Positions 1 through 12,592 of a stretch of DNA of 64,000 nt are shown in pieces; the stretch's first letter is position 1; each line of letters starts with the position of its first letter. The DNA is taken from the NCBI GenBank assembly GCA_011037195.1, contig JAAEAF010003374.1:1-64000 (forward strand). Direction: 5' to 3'. The DNA is from Triatoma infestans. Taxonomy: Eukaryota > Arthropoda > Insecta > Hemiptera > Reduviidae. A program made the position numbers and the translations under genes. Under the pieces are notes generated by a model. That model was given only the letters and a program-made list of their open reading frames with translations. It did no database searches and had not been told where the DNA came from.

Positions 1-40
1 TCCTCAACCGGAAATACCACTTTACTAGTTTATTTATAAA
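1..40 (+). repeat. RepA fragment, window edge
   Basis: A short internal piece of the RepA repeat. Its opening CTCAACCGGAAATACC, followed by ACTTTACTAG, matches the first internal monomer of the fuller copy near 3530. It is cut by the window start, so its real extent is unknown. Confidence 0.6.
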
Positions 41-1317
41 ATAGAATTTTTGGGGTTATGTATTAGCTTTCCTCCTAAATACTGTAGCAATAAATTGTAC
101 AATACAATACAATCTTTTAATTATATTAACCATCGTATAGGAGTTAGTGAAAATTCAATTTGTACCCTACGTGGGCAAACTTCAATGTGTTTAGCGTCTT
201 TGACACATGTCCTCAGCTGGAGGATATAAAATCTTCTTTTAATCCTGACTGCGACAAATGGACGAATGTCAAGGATGTATTGGGCTGCAAGAGGTCTTAT
301 GACGACAGCTTTGCCTTAGAAGACGAGGCGTAGGGGGAAAAAAATCTAATAGAAGATTACTCTCTCACACACAAACAAAACCATAAAACCATTATCTAAT
401 AATCACTAAAAATCATTTACGGAATTAGGAGATTTCAAAAGTTAAGCAAGATTTTAAAGCTATAGCAATCTGAGAATCGCATTGTTATCGTATATTGTTA
501 TCAGAAAAGGGAAAGTAAGAAAAAGAACTATGTTTAATCATAATAATCAATTATATATGCCCTCAATATTATTATTTTTGAGATATTTAAGATTATAAAG
601 ATAGCAAAATAGTATTTTGAATAATTATATCGCATTTACAGAAACTGGAAATACTTTTTAGTTTGTGTGTATATATCTGCCTGGAGGGGTGTTTGATGTA
701 GGTAAATGGGGGATGATATAAATATGGATAAGTAATCTTTAAGCGAAATTATAATAACGGTATAAATAATGTTGACAGCCATAATAAACAGAGGCACCTC
801 ATACCAGATGGCTCTACCCTTCTACCCGTCTGTTCTATATCTGGTTGTTAGATAAAAGTTTCCCACTTAGTTATATTTCTTTACCGCATTACTGATCTCT
901 ATATGACCAAAGTTAATATGTAATATATTTATGTACATATATAATATATGTGGACGTAAGGTAACTTTATTGTTGTCTATCTATCTGATTTTCCTCTGCA
1001 ACCCTTCTTTTAATTATCATCCATGTGCTAGTTTTAAGTAGTTTGAAAATTTCTATAATTCTACCTATCTAGAAATACTTTGTTCAGTTTATTTTATTTT
1101 GTAAGCTACAAAGATTACAATAATAATTATTGATTTACTTGTATCTTAGTAGTATTAGAAGCAATAATTTTATTTTCTGATCTTATAAAGTCTTTAAATA
1201 TACGAATAGTTCTGACACGAAAAACGTTAACCATTGTTGTAAAAAATATACAAAAACTGTAATATGTAAAAAATGTGTGTCAGAGAGAGAAAGAGAGATT
1301 ATTTTATTTATTTATTT
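41..1317. other. AT-rich stretch, nothing recognised
   Basis: AT-rich sequence without a coding frame of note, transposon ends or RNA gene that I can recognise. Stops are frequent in all frames. Confidence 0.6.
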
Positions 1318-1545
1318 TTTTTTTTAATTTAAGGCGCGTCAACATCTATGGTCATTGGCGCCCGGAGCCTACGGTCAGTGTTCTGCCGGCCTCCGGATAG
1401 TGTTCTCTCGTTATAGACAACACTGTCTATCACCGGACACTGTAGAGGCTCCCAGGAAGAAAAAATCTAAGGTTAACACAGCTGGACTCGAACCCGGCTC
1501 CTCCGCGTGGGTGTCCAGTATACTAACTAACCACTTAGCTAACTG
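1318..1545 (-). mobile_element. tRNA-derived SINE, family 1, minus copy
   Basis: Read on the minus strand this is a tRNA-like head followed by a tRNA-unrelated body and an A/T-rich tail. The B-box-like GGTTCGAGTCCAGC lies near 1490, and the A-box region (TAGCTAAGTGG) near 1535. The body has the complementary pair around the CCGGAG and CACTGTC blocks, and the tail ends in a T-run on the plus strand at about 1318-1325. It shares its whole length with copies at 44548, 47276, 53729 and 60587. The open frame across it is a by-product. Target duplications are not clear here. Confidence 0.85.
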
Positions 1546-1549
1546 ATTT

Positions 1550-2380
1550 ATTATAATTATTCAGAGAGAGTAAGCTAACCCCTACGCTCTCCAAGCCTAT
1601 CTAAAAAACAATTGGGTCTAGAAAAAGAATCAAGGCCCAGGTTTAAACCACCTAAGATTTACAACACGCCGAAGAAATGAGTTCGTATCCTAAAAGGGTA
1701 ATAGCCTAAACTTTTTCAAACTGTTCCGACCAAAAGTACTGGACCTAATTTCCCGACTACCCAAGCAATCTGTCATGAGGTGTTTCTACCTCTGCTTCAC
1801 AAACTCTACAAAAGATACAACCATTAGCCCTGTCCGGACCCCCATGAACATCTGAGACTACCATAACCAACTGTGTTCGTCCATAGAGATGGTGAATGCT
1901 GTGAAGCCGTCCATGCCTGAAAAATCGATAGACATATGCCCAAAAATACATCAGCAGCAAACTTAAGGACCAATGAAGAGCGGAGCGGTACCTAGACTAG
2001 CCAACCTATCCGCCTCTTCATTGCCCGAGACACCCATATTATTTGTACTCGGATTAAAACAACATCCTTTGGAAAGGATATCACTTCCAGTCTTTTAATA
2101 TATTCTAGTAGTAATGTTCCTTTTAATTATTTTTCCATACACAAGGTTTAACATTTAAATTATGGTAGGTTGGAGGAAAAACATCGATAACAGAGAAGAT
2201 ACCCAGTGCCTTTGACGCAGCCTGACTATCTTAGCACAAACCTCTTTCAAATTAATGTTATGTACCCAAGACACAACAAAGCATAAACCTCAGCCTAGAA
2301 AACTGTGGCCCATTCCCCGAGAGGTCTTGCTAAGTGATCTCCGTGCAAAAGCGGCAAACCGCAAAAAAGTTCAGACTTGG
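1550..2380 (-). pseudogene. LINE ORF2 3' part: RNase H plus zinc-knuckle region
   Basis: Decayed C-terminal part of a non-LTR retrotransposon polyprotein, which normally supplies reverse transcriptase and RNase H for target-primed insertion. On the minus strand the RNase H landmarks appear in order but in different frames: AEVYALL near 2300, DSQAASKALG near 2225, and SGNEEADRLASLGT near 2005. A cysteine-rich stretch, CIFCRVCEAEVETPHDRLL, lies at about 1765-1815. Stops and frameshifts are frequent and the reverse transcriptase is absent. RNase H in a LINE is typical of the I/R1/Jockey-related groups; the exact clade is not resolved. A SINE lies immediately downstream. Confidence 0.7.
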
Positions 2381-2840
2381 TCTTCTTTATATGTATCACC
2401 TACGATCGGTTTATTTTTAATATATTAATATATATTATTTTAAATATTTAAAATTAAACATTGGTAGTTGCTACATAATGGTGGGAGGAGACGAAATAAA
2501 AAACATTTAAAAACAAGAACTTAATTTAACATTGACAGCATCATTTAATTATAACTGATAACCTCATTAAAAAATTAAGCAACCATTTAATCTCGTTTTT
2601 TAGGCTCTACACACTCTTCAACTTCTCCATCAAGTTTAGGCTTATAAACTACTTTATATATTAGATTTTTTTTTGATTATGAGTTTTAGATCATGATTTT
2701 GGATTAGATTTAAATTTATAACATTTTGATAGGTCTAAGTGAATTTTAAAAATAAAAACATGCGTGTTTAATTTTTTGTGGCCTCAGATTTTTTTATCAT
2801 ATTTTAAAGACGATTACATAAAAGAAAACTTGTAAATCAT
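2381..2840. other. AT-rich spacer
   Basis: No coding signal or repeat end recognised. Confidence 0.5.
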
Positions 2841-3165
2841 TATTTCCTCTTACTGGAATCATTTCAAATTATCGAAATTTAGTTTTCACCGGAACTCATG
2901 AAATAAAAGGTTTTCATTTCCACCGGAAACAAAAAAAAAAAAAAAATCGCAGGAAGTTCAAACTTGATATCCGCTTAGGCCTCACTATCACATGAGACAG
3001 ATAATAAGTTTATGGTCAATATCTATCTACCGGAAATGCAACTTTTTTGAATGTTATTTTTCCAGATTTTCTCAAAAATGGTTTTAATAATTTTTTTTCA
3101 AAATTTACAATCTTAAATGCCTATCACTTTTATTAAAAACATTTTTCTTCAAAAATTGAGTCCAA
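2841..3165 (+). repeat. RepA, truncated diverged copy
   Basis: The 5' part of RepA: a CCTCTTACT block, then TTTTCACCGGA, the AAAAATCGCAGGAAGTTCAAACTTGATAT-type block (split here by an A-run) and CTACCGGAAATGCAACTTT. The copy ends inside the first internal monomer. It is more diverged than the neighbouring copy at 3287. Confidence 0.65.
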
Positions 3166-3286
3166 GTGGTACCGAAGAATCTATGTGTTGTTGATAAATT
3201 TCTAAATGTTAAGTTGGTTTGTTTGTTGTCATTAATTAACTGCTATAAGAGGAGAATAAGTCAGGTTGGTATTTCACAATAGATTT

Positions 3287-4262
3287 TTACTTTCTTTTAC
3301 TCCTAGTAAGAGGAAGTATTGCAATCGTGTCAAATATATCGAGTTTTCACCGGAAATATCCGTTTTGAGGTCCCCTGAGTCCAAAAATGTGGTTTTTACG
3401 TAGCAAATAGTCTGTGTCTATGTATGTATGTGAACAGCATAGCTCAAAAACGAAAAATCGTAGCAAGTTGAAAGTTGATATTCCATTTAGGTGTCACCAT
3501 AGGATCTGACAATATCTTATCCTGTATTTCTCAACCGGAAGTGCCACTTTACTAGTTTTATTTTTTTTTCAATTTTCTCAAATTGGTTCCAACGATTTTC
3601 TTCAAACTTGGTATTACGACTACACATTCCAAAATCTAAAACTTTTGTTTAAAACATTTCTCCGGAAAATTTCATTTAAGGGTACTTGCGGGGGGGGGGG
3701 AGATTTACAGCTTCCTTTAAAGTGCTATTTCAGTTTACTAGGCAATTCTGTCATCTAAATAATGTTAATTGGAATTAAGTATGTTGTTGAAATTCCGAAT
3801 TTTGAAAAAAATCCGATGCCCGGAAGTGCGTTTACTTTAACACATTACAAAATGATTTTTTTCACTTTTTCGCGATTTTCTCAAAAATGGCTTCGACGAT
3901 TTTCTTGAAACTTCATATATAAACTATACATACAAGGATGTACAATTTTTATTTAAAACCTTTCTCTGGGAAAATTCATTTAAGGGCATTTTTAGGGGAG
4001 GGGTGGGGTTATGTTATTCTCTAAAGTGCTATCATAGTTGTTTATACAATTCTATCATCCAAACAGAATTAATTAGAAATAAATAGATGGCCAAAATTCC
4101 AAGTTTTAAGAAAATTAGTAAACCAGAAATGTGCTTTTACTGAACAGTATTTTCAGATTTCGACGAATTTCATTAAATTTGGTACACTAACTATAAAATT
4201 TATCAATTATAATTTTGAGAACTGGAGTAAGAGATACTTGTGTGAGTGTTTCACACCAGATT
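3287..4262 (+). repeat. RepA, near full-length copy
   Basis: Starts with the 5' palindromic block (TTTACTCCTAGTAAGAGG), followed by TTTTCACCGGAAATATCCG and the GTGGTTTTTA block. Three internal monomers begin with CCGGAAGTG-type motifs at about 3534, 3820 and 4121, so the internal period is about 290 bp. The copy ends with the 3' hairpin GTGTGAGTGTTTCACAC and CAGA, then a run of T. No protein coding is evident. Confidence 0.85.
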
Positions 4263-5167
4263 TTTTTTTTATTTACTTCAAGTGTAGTTATTATACATTA
4301 ATGCTGAAAAACAGTTTCTAAATGGCAATTAAAGCTAGGGATTGACTGTTTCATTAGGGATTTTTCGTTTTTAAAACAGGCTAAGTTTCTCTCTAAAGTG
4401 TCTTTCAATGAAGTATATACAATATCAAACATTTACTAACCACCGATGATGATGATCGACTTCTTCTGTTGGAGTTGCCTGGCGACCAATAATGGCGTTA
4501 TGCTGATACAATATTTGCCAGTAAAGGACGAAGTGTCTGAAGTATCATATTGATATTGATGATTTAAATCATTCTTAAGAGCTCTATACAATTCTAAAAT
4601 TAATATTTTTTATTGTATATATTTAATTTTCAATTGAAGTATGTTTAATGGTTCTGAGTAGTTGGAAAACTAGTTACCTATTTAGTGATGTTGGCAGTCT
4701 TTCGTCCAGCCTAATAATTCCACAAAGGACTCGCAAAGCTTGTTGATGCCTCATCTTATTCGGATTTGTAGTAACTAAGGAAACAAATTACCATTTATAT
4801 ATTAATGCAATTTACTGAGGATCATAAACTATACTATATCCTTGACCCCTGCAGCCTATGAACGATCAAGGTCTGCCAGAAGGCGGTTATTGTTGGTACG
4901 ATGTGGTAAGCCGCTGCGCTTCCTATCACCGTTTGGTTCTGCCCTTTGACCAGCAAGACCAGCAGGGAATCTTCCCACTTTTGTACGATGCTAGGACAAA
5001 ACATTTGTGCTCTCATGGGAATCAAACTGACTTCTCGCAACAAAGGCAAGACTAGACTATCGTCTAGGCACCTACCATCTTATGCAATACCCAAATACAG
5101 ACTGGCCACATAACTATAATAATAATAGATCTTATAGGTCACTGGGAAGAGAGAGTAAGAGAGACCA
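4263..5167. other. Unassigned stretch between RepA copies
   Basis: AT-rich sequence with a less AT-rich block at about 4840-5055. That block is open for 65-71 codons on both strands but resembles nothing I recognise. I do not call a gene. Confidence 0.4.
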
Positions 5168-5283
5168 GTTTTTTAAAAAACACTTTTTCTGACTCAAAAC
5201 ATATATTTCCGGTGAAAGCTCGATATCGAAAATTTGACACGATTACAATACTTCCTTTTACTAGCAGTAAGAGAGAGTAAAAG
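5168..5283 (-). repeat. RepA 5' end fragment
   Basis: Minus-strand 5' terminus of RepA. On the plus strand it reads as the ATATTTCCGGTGAAA block, CGATATCGAAAATTTGACAC, then AGTAAGAGAGAGTAAAAG. Only the first roughly 115 bp are present. Confidence 0.75.
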
Positions 5284-5740
5284 TTTAAAGAAGGTTTATG
5301 ATGACTAATTCAAAGCATTTCAGGACGTTTAAATGTTAACCTCCTCACATGAAGCTAGATTTATTTGTTTCTGTACAATCAGGCGTTGATATACTTTGTC
5401 ACGCAATACATAGCGACCAAACTGACTTAGCCTACCTAACTGCCCCTTAGTTTACAATGTTTTATCTAGATATATTCCATATAAAAGTTTTGTCTTTTAC
5501 AATCGTCACTTAAAGTGCTATCCGTTTGAAGTGATGGTATGTCAAAGTTGACTAGAAAAGTACTTATCTACCTATCTATCCATTTATAGTTAGGCTTAAG
5601 GTTTTTTAAAGTGATTTGATGAACTTATTGCTGCAACTGTAAGGTGCAGAGGAAGACCTCGTCTGGGAATTTACCTTAAAAAGAGAAAATAATTCATCTT
5701 TTGGTCAAAATTAATCTTTTAACTAATTGAACTAAAAAAA

Positions 5741-6668
5741 ATCTGATGTGATACACTCACACAACTTTCTTTTACTCCAGTTTCAAAATTATAATTGACA
5801 AATTTTATAGTTTGTGTACCAAATTTGACGGAATTCGTCAAAAACTGAAAAAAAAACTGTTTAGTAAAAGCGCACTTCCGGGTTCATTAATTTTCTTGAA
5901 ACTCGGAATTTTGGCCATCTATTTATTTCTAATTAATTTTATTTGGATGATAGAATTGTATAATCAACTCTGATAGCACTTAAGAGATAAACATAACCTC
6001 ACCCCTCCCCCAAAAACCCCCTTAAATGACTTTACCGGGAGAAATGTTACAACTAAAAGTTGTAGCTTATATATATATGTAGTTCACATTTCTAGTTTAA
6101 AGTAAATCGTTGGAGTCATTTTCGAGAAAATACTAGAAAACTAAAAAATATATTTTAATAAAAAACGCACTTCCGGTGATTCGATTTGTTTTCAGACTCG
6201 AAATTCCAACAACATATTTAATTCTAATTAACATTATTTAGATGACAGAATTGTATAATAAACTAAAATAGCACTTTAGAGGAAACCGTAACCCCACCGC
6301 TCCCCCAAAAGTGCCCTTACATGAATTTTTCCAGAGAAATGTTTTAAATAAAAGTTGTAGATTTTTGTTTGTGTAGTTGATATAGCAAGTTTGAAGAAAA
6401 TCGTTGGAGCCATTTTCGAGAAAATCGCAAAAAAATGAAAAAAAAAAAATTCAGTAAAGTGGTACTTCCGGTTGAGGAATTTTGACAGATGACCTACTAT
6501 CGGATCCCATGGTGATAATTAAACGGAATATCATTAATTACTTTCTACGATTTTTCATTTTTTTGGACTCAGAGAACCTTCAAAACGTATATTTCCGGTG
6601 AAAATTCGATATCGAAAATTTTGCACAATTACAATACTTCCTCTTACTAGGAGTACGAGAAAGTAAAA
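5741..6668 (-). repeat. RepA, near full-length copy
   Basis: Complete order on the minus strand. The 3' hairpin region (ACACTCACACAACTTTC on plus) lies at the left end after an A-run. Three internal monomers with CACTTCCGG motifs lie near 5872, 6168 and 6463. The 5' palindromic block (CTTACTAGGAGTACGAGAAAGT) is at the right end. Confidence 0.85.
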
Positions 6669-8867
6669 ATTCGATCGAAGCATACAACACTGCAAACATT
6701 TTTTTGGCGTTTTTGTACTTTAAAGATAGGGTTTTTTTTTTTTATAGGATTTACATAAAAGCGAATGGAATTGCGTAAGTTTTAACTTTTATTTTAAAAC
6801 TTGATCTAACTTTAAAATTAGCAAAAGTTTCTTTTATTTCTCAAAAGTTGTAATGGGACAAACATTGAAATATTTTGATATTGGCTTTTTGAGGGTAGGA
6901 AAGCAAAAAAAATTATTTAAAACTTTAATTGGTGTTTCCAGTAGACACCAAAGGAGTCATGCAGGGTTGAAACTCTAACACCTCTTTTATTTACGAGTCG
7001 TTTTCGATTGTTTCTTTCTTTAGTACATGAATATTCTGTGATTAACATTGGTCTCTCTCGGTGTTTTTCTTGGTCTATTATTTTTAATTGATATTTTAAA
7101 GTTGGTTTTGTGATAAGTTGCTTTTTGAATTGTGATTTTTGATATATTTATGTTTTTTTTATTTGGTGCTATGAAGGGGAGCGGGCATAAGAGAAGAATT
7201 TTGGAAATTTATGGACAAATACGATATTTTGCATTTAGATTTATGAAATGTGCCAATCAAAGAATAATAATCAAAGTGTGTGTTCTTTGGATAATATATT
7301 GTTTCATCTTTAAAAAATTCATTATCATTATTTTAGAATATTTATATTTTCTGTCAGTTTTTTTTTAAGAGTTTTATTAAGACTAATAAGAAACGAAAAC
7401 TATTAATTTACATTTAAATTGTTATTATTTTTATTATTAATAAAGTTACATCTTTATTAACAAAAAAAATTATTTATCTTTTTGTATATTTCTATACATG
7501 ATTATTTGACTAGAAATAATTTGTATATTTATATACAAATAAAGGGGTTATTTACAATAATACCATTATCTTAATTCATTAACATAATATTCCTTTTAAT
7601 TTAACCATGAATGTGCTCATGCTTAATTTAATATTCCTTATACTAAGTTCATATTAAATTAAAACGGTCCATTATTAAATTAATTTAAATATTGACTAGA
7701 AGTAGAAGTATGTGGAGAAGTGTGTTAATTATTCTTGTTATGTTTTTATTAAATAATAAATATACATTTAACCGTTAAAACTGTTTTGTATTTTTATTAT
7801 ATCCACAACCATATTATATAAGAAGGTTGTAGAGAATTGTTGGCTAATGTTTATAAATTTTGTTGTGGTAGAGAATTGCTGGCCCCAGTGATGAATATAT
7901 TCTAGCTGCTGATGAGTTTAAAAAAAAGTGGAGTAGACTTAATTTTTATGTTCTTTTATATATATATTTATTATTTTCTCACCTTACACTTCCTTACAGC
8001 CGAGTTGAATGAATGTGGAAAAAAAAAAGGAATTGTTTAATATTGTTAAAAAGCTCACTAAATTACAGTTAGCTACTTCTTTTGTTTGCTTTTTTTTAAA
8101 CATTTGTCTGGTTATACTAACAGCATAATAAATGGTTGTTTTAACAAGGAAATGTCGGCCATCTTGTTTCTCTAATCAAATTATATATTCATTATTCCAT
8201 CTTTTTTTATTTTATTTACACTTTTAGTAGGTTTATTTTCATTTAAATATATTGTGTATATATATATAGTTATTTTATAGGTAAATAATTCAAAATGCGG
8301 ATAGTTCAAGAAATAATTATTATAGTACTTGATTATAGATCTGCGTTTAACATGTTTTGCGCAAATTATAGGGTTGTTTAACTGCAATCTCTCTTTATTG
8401 GAAGATATACTATATAACCTGTAATTAACCTCTTTGAAAGATCCACTCAAGGCATTTGGAGATTTTTATTATTATATTTTTTTGACATTTGTTGACTTCA
8501 TTCTGAAATCAGTCGTAAATCCTACAGATATTGGCACAAAAGAAATCTTATTCACTCTGGAAAAACAGTGAAAAGTTTTCCTGAATGTTATGAAATTTAT
8601 TGAGGATGATCTAAATAGATTTATAGTAATTTTTTTTTTTGTCTCGAAAAAGGAAAATATCTATTATTAGTGTTTTTTTAAACATTTTTCATCTTCTTTA
8701 ATTTATTGGGAGAAACACTTTCAAATCGCAATTGTCCGAAAATTGACCCTTTAGAATCGCCTGTAATTTTGAAAACGTTTCGGTGATAATAGTTGAAATG
8801 AAAGTTTGTGAAGTGTGACTGACTTGTTTGCCCGATTGATTTATAATTTTTCTATAAGTTTTTATTT
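6669..8867. other. Long AT-rich stretch, nothing recognised
   Basis: Very AT-rich sequence with short poly-T runs and a few open frames of 60-90 codons of low complexity (7132-7368 plus, 8181-8450 minus). I see no homology and treat these frames as chance. Confidence 0.5.
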
Positions 8868-9088
8868 ATTTATTCAGTCATTAGAGCCCGGAAACGTCAC
8901 AATACGTTGCCAGTCTGTGTTCTCACGTTAGATAACAGATAATACTAACTGTCACAAAAAATTGAGCTGTAGACGCTTCTAAGGCAAAAAAAAAAAAAAA
9001 ATCTAAGGGCAACACTATCGGTCTCTAACACAGAACCTTCGCTTTCCAAATCCAGTGTGCTACCAGTGAGCTAATCTCGCCCCTCACA
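8868..9088 (-). mobile_element. tRNA-derived SINE, family 1, degraded copy
   Basis: Same order as the other family-1 SINEs on the minus strand, but heavily mutated. The tRNA-like head (GAGCTAA region) is near 9070, the AAATCTAAGGGCAACAC-type junction near 9000, and the tail near 8870. An internal A15-type run has expanded at about 8986. The Pol III B box is no longer recognisable. Confidence 0.65.
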
Positions 9089-9299
9089 AAGCTTTTTGGA
9101 ATGGTTAAAGTTACAATTAAAAAAAAATTGTTTTCAAATGGTTGTTATCATCAAAGTGTGTAACGAGGAATTTCAATACACAGAGCAAATAATATGAACT
9201 ATCACTTCCTACAAATGCCGATGAGATTAATTCAGATCTAAAAGTATAGGAGTGATAGGAGGTCAGTTTAGAAGAGAGAATATAGCTGCAGTGGAATTC

Positions 9300-9382
9300 T
9301 ATATATATATATATATAGAATTCCACTGCATATATATATATATATAATTCCACTGCCTATATATATATATATATATATATAT
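9300..9382. repeat. (TA)n microsatellite with repeated GAATTCCACTGC
   Basis: Three TA-dinucleotide blocks are separated by copies of an AATTCCACTGC unit, making the region locally palindromic. Low-complexity open frames on the minus strand here are artefacts of the TA repeats. Confidence 0.85.
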
Positions 9383-9413
9383 GGATGGCTTCCACAATGC
9401 TGGATAACATCTG

Positions 9414-9754
9414 CTATTTTTTTATCCGTCGTAGCATGCATATTCATTTGGTTCCTGACCGACCGGTTTCGGTTTTTCATCTATTGTCAGAGCAAATTCA
9501 CCAATTTCGTGTTTAGAGTTCACTTCAATGTAATGTTTCTATTACACTCACACTTGTCGGTTGGTTGGTTGTATACATTCACATACATGTATATATGTAT
9601 ACAAATCAACAAGTGTGATTGTTATAGAAACATTACGTTGAAGTGAACTCTCTACACGAAATTGGTGAATTTGCTCTGTCCTGACGAGGGATGAATATCC
9701 GAAACTGTCCACGAACCAAATGATTATATGCATGCTACGACGGATAAAATACCA
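9414..9754. mobile_element. Fold-back element with hammerhead-like motifs in both arms
   Basis: Inverted repeat with arms at about 9414-9557 and 9609-9754, separated by about 50 bp of TA/GT-rich sequence. Both arms share the same order of blocks: ATCCGTCGTAGCATGCAT, the GAACC block, the motif region, GAGCAAATTCACCAATTTCG and AACATTA. The right arm retains CTGACGA, a short hairpin and GAAACTGTC (9681-9709). The left arm (9450-9490, minus) has CTGACAATAGATGA and GAAACCGGTC. Penelope-like retroelements are known to carry such hammerhead cores in their terminal repeats, often inverted. No reverse transcriptase is present. Confidence 0.65.
9681..9709 (+). ncRNA. Hammerhead ribozyme-like core
   Basis: CTGACGA fits the invariant CUGANGA. 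It is followed by a hairpin (GGAT/ATCC, loop GAAT), then GAAAC and a GTC that could be the cleavage triplet. Stem III would be minimal, as in Penelope-associated hammerheads. Stem I is not well supported by what I can pair by eye, so self-cleavage is unproven. Confidence 0.45.
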
Positions 9755-9987
9755 GCTCAAACACCTATGCGAGGATGGATATTCATTCACTCAGGACATT
9801 TTTTTAAATTTTTCTGACTATGGTAAGAGAAAATATTGCGAACGAGGCAAATTTTTAAAATTGTGTTTTGAAGTCCCCCCTGTTTGTTTTAAATCAGAAT
9901 ATGGTCAAGTTTGGTATCATTTCGGTACATGGTGCGGAAAAAAAATATTTCGTTGAATTGACTAACCTTTAAATAAATCCAATTTTT

Positions 9988-10385
9988 TTTTACTTTCTCT
10001 TACTTCTGGTAAGAGGAAACATCCTGGGTAGAAAAAACTGTCTTAGCGAATGATCTGTTTGTGTGTGTGTGTGTGGTACACGAAATATCTCAAAAACGAA
10101 AAGTCGCAAGTAATTTAAAGTTATTATTCCATCCAGGTACTGCCATCGCATTTGACACGAAAGTTTCGGGCAATATCCATCAACCGGAAGTACAGCTTTA
10201 TAAAATAAGTTTTTGAGTGTTTTGGAATTTTCTTGAAAGTGAGTATAACTATTTCCATTAAATTTGGAATGTTAATTACGCAGATATAAAACTACAACTT
10301 TTATTTGAAGCATTTAAAAATAGAATGAAAAGATTTAAGACAGTTTTGTGGATTTTCCGGGGGTTAAATTTCAAATATATAGAGT
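9988..10385 (+). repeat. RepA, 5' partial copy
   Basis: Begins with ACTTTCTCTTACTTCTGGTA, followed by the GT microsatellite (about 10058-10074) that normally sits in this part of RepA, the AAAACGAAAAGTCGCA block, and ATCAACCGGAAGTACAGC at about 10180. The copy decays within the first internal monomer. Confidence 0.7.
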
Positions 10386-11965
10386 TGATTTAGTTTTTTA
10401 TTCAAATAATACAAAATAAACTGTTATAATTATTGTTATATAATAACAACAAGACAACTCTTTTAGACGATCATCGATCATATCAGTTGTTTTTATTTTT
10501 CTCCCGTTGTTTTAAGAGATATATTTGTTTTGGATTGATTTTATTTTACTATACCTATAATAAAATCTCTATTTTTATTTATGTTTTTGGTGCATTAGCA
10601 ATTAAGCCCGTTACCGCTCAATAATTTTCATTATTTATTTATTTTTTTCGCATCAACAACTTAGGGACATTACCGTTCCTCCCCAGTTATTGTTATTATT
10701 TAATTAAATTATTTATAAAATTCAATACTTAAATGTATTTTTAAGTGAATATATTGTGTATAATATAAAATGATAATGGAATGGGGAAAATTAAATATAA
10801 TGAGTGACTTGAACAAGGCAAACAGGGAACTATAGTGCCGTGTTGAATAGAAATTACAGTAATTCTAGATCAGTAGATGGGGCCCTTCTAGGTCCTTAGT
10901 GTATCTTCTCGTGCATCGCAACAGTAATTCACCCTGACTAATAAGAGTGGCGCACCCACCACTTTGACCATATTTTTTGTACTATTTGACTTTGGTAAAA
11001 CTTTTAAATATATAATATATTTGGTTAAATATATTCCAAGGCCAGGAAATGAATTTAAACCCTCAGATAGTTTCTTATAGCTTGCTGGGATTTTGTATTA
11101 TACTCTATAATAAATAACTCAATTTTTCATCGGGTGTCTTTTGTTAAATGGATTTATGAGAATGGATACGACGAATATACGGATGATATTTTAGACATAA
11201 AAGCAATTAGATCTAATCGTATGGAGAGAGAGCACGGGCTTTTTTAAATATCTGTTAAAAAAAAAATAGTCAAGCGCATTTTTTACAATCAAAGATGAAT
11301 AATAAGACTTCTAGACTTAGACTTCAGTGAAGAAGAACTAGTCTCCTTCAACATTTAAAAAGGGAACTCCGGATTTGGCCACTAACTATATAGGAAATAT
11401 CTGTAATGAGAATTCAGAACTAATATTTCATTTCAGATGTGGGAGCTAATTAGTAGAATAAAGTAAAGAAACTAATATATCCTAGAAGATAGATAGAATT
11501 CATTCAGGCTATTGCCTATCCTGCGAAATGTTGAGGCTCTTCAATGGAAGCTGGAAAATATGCAAAGCCTCAGAGAGTTAAAAGAACCTATTTGGAGATA
11601 CAGTTGTTGAAACCTAGGAAAGATGTTCAGAATCCTTTGGACTATTGTCTAACAGACATGTCATGAATGTAACAAAGGGGAACACATATAAATGTAAATA
11701 AAGCATATATTTTAATGTAAATATCCATATTTTGAAAAATAAAGAGGAACATTTTTTGGAGTTCGAGAGGATAATTAACATGTTACAAAGGCGAAACAAA
11801 ATTGTGCCTTTGCTTTAACCCCACTTTTCCGAAGTTAGACCCAGTGGAGTTCTACTCATGAAATAATGTTTTTGGAAATGTCCAACAATATTCAAGATTA
11901 GCCGTTACTATTTAGAGAGTGCAGACGCTTAAGATAATCTTGAGCTCCTTGATGGTAAAAGGAAA
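10386..11965. other. AT-rich stretch, nothing certain
   Basis: No confident feature. A stretch near 11340-11470 faintly resembles a LINE C-terminal cysteine region, but it is too weak to call. Confidence 0.45.
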
Positions 11966-12592
11966 ATCTGATATAAAACACACACTCTTCTTCTTACTGC
12001 AAATATTACAATTGTAAAATTTACAAGAAATTGAATGTGTTTACATTGTAGTCCTCGGTAGCGCCAAAACATTGCACAAACTCAAATTATAACATTTGAA
12101 TAGTAACTTCAAAGATTTTTCAGAGAACACTGTTCAAAATCAATTTTTCCGACAAAATAATTCAAATAAATTATATTCTATAAAGTGTGGATTCTATAAT
12201 TAAGGACAATCAATGTATCCGTTTTCGAAATAAATTCCAACATTATGAAGATTAGTATACGAAGTTTCTTTGGGACCTTTCCAAGAAAAACTGAAAAAAG
12301 GATTCAGTAAAGTCGCACTTCCGGTTGATGGATTTTGACCGAAATCTTCTTGTTAGATGCGGTGGTAATACACAAACGGAATACCAAAGTGATTTTTTTT
12401 TTTGAGATATACTTGTATTATTCATACATACATACGCACACACACAAAAAACACATAGAAAACAATCTCTGAAAACATTTTTTCCTTGCTCAGACAAATT
12501 AAAAAAACATTATTTCCGGTGAAAACTCGATTTTGAAAATTTGACACGATCGCATACTTCACGAAGAGAGGTATCAAGAGAAAGTAAAAATT
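11966..12592 (-). repeat. RepA, internally shortened copy
   Basis: The left end matches the RepA 3' terminal unit (AAACACACACTCTTCTTCTTACTGC on plus, diverged). The right end has the CACTTCCGGTTGATGG monomer start near 12320, the ATTTCCGGTGAAAACTCGAT block near 12515, and a CGATCGCATACTTC...GAGAAAGTAAAAA terminus. About one monomer is missing. Confidence 0.7.

Noticed and set aside
4834..5055. Overlapping 65- and 71-codon frames on both strands
   Set aside because: No recognisable motif, and open frames on both strands of a locally GC-richer patch are expected by chance.
9117..9480. Minus-strand frames rich in Ile and Tyr
   Set aside because: They are translations of the TA microsatellite and the fold-back arms.
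10640..10690. Possible SINE family 1 tail (CGCATCAACAACTTAGGGAC)
   Set aside because: Only a short weak match to the tail, with no head or body.
11330..11560. Possible LINE cysteine-rich tail
   Set aside because: A faint resemblance spread over several frames, with no conserved CxxC...H...C order.
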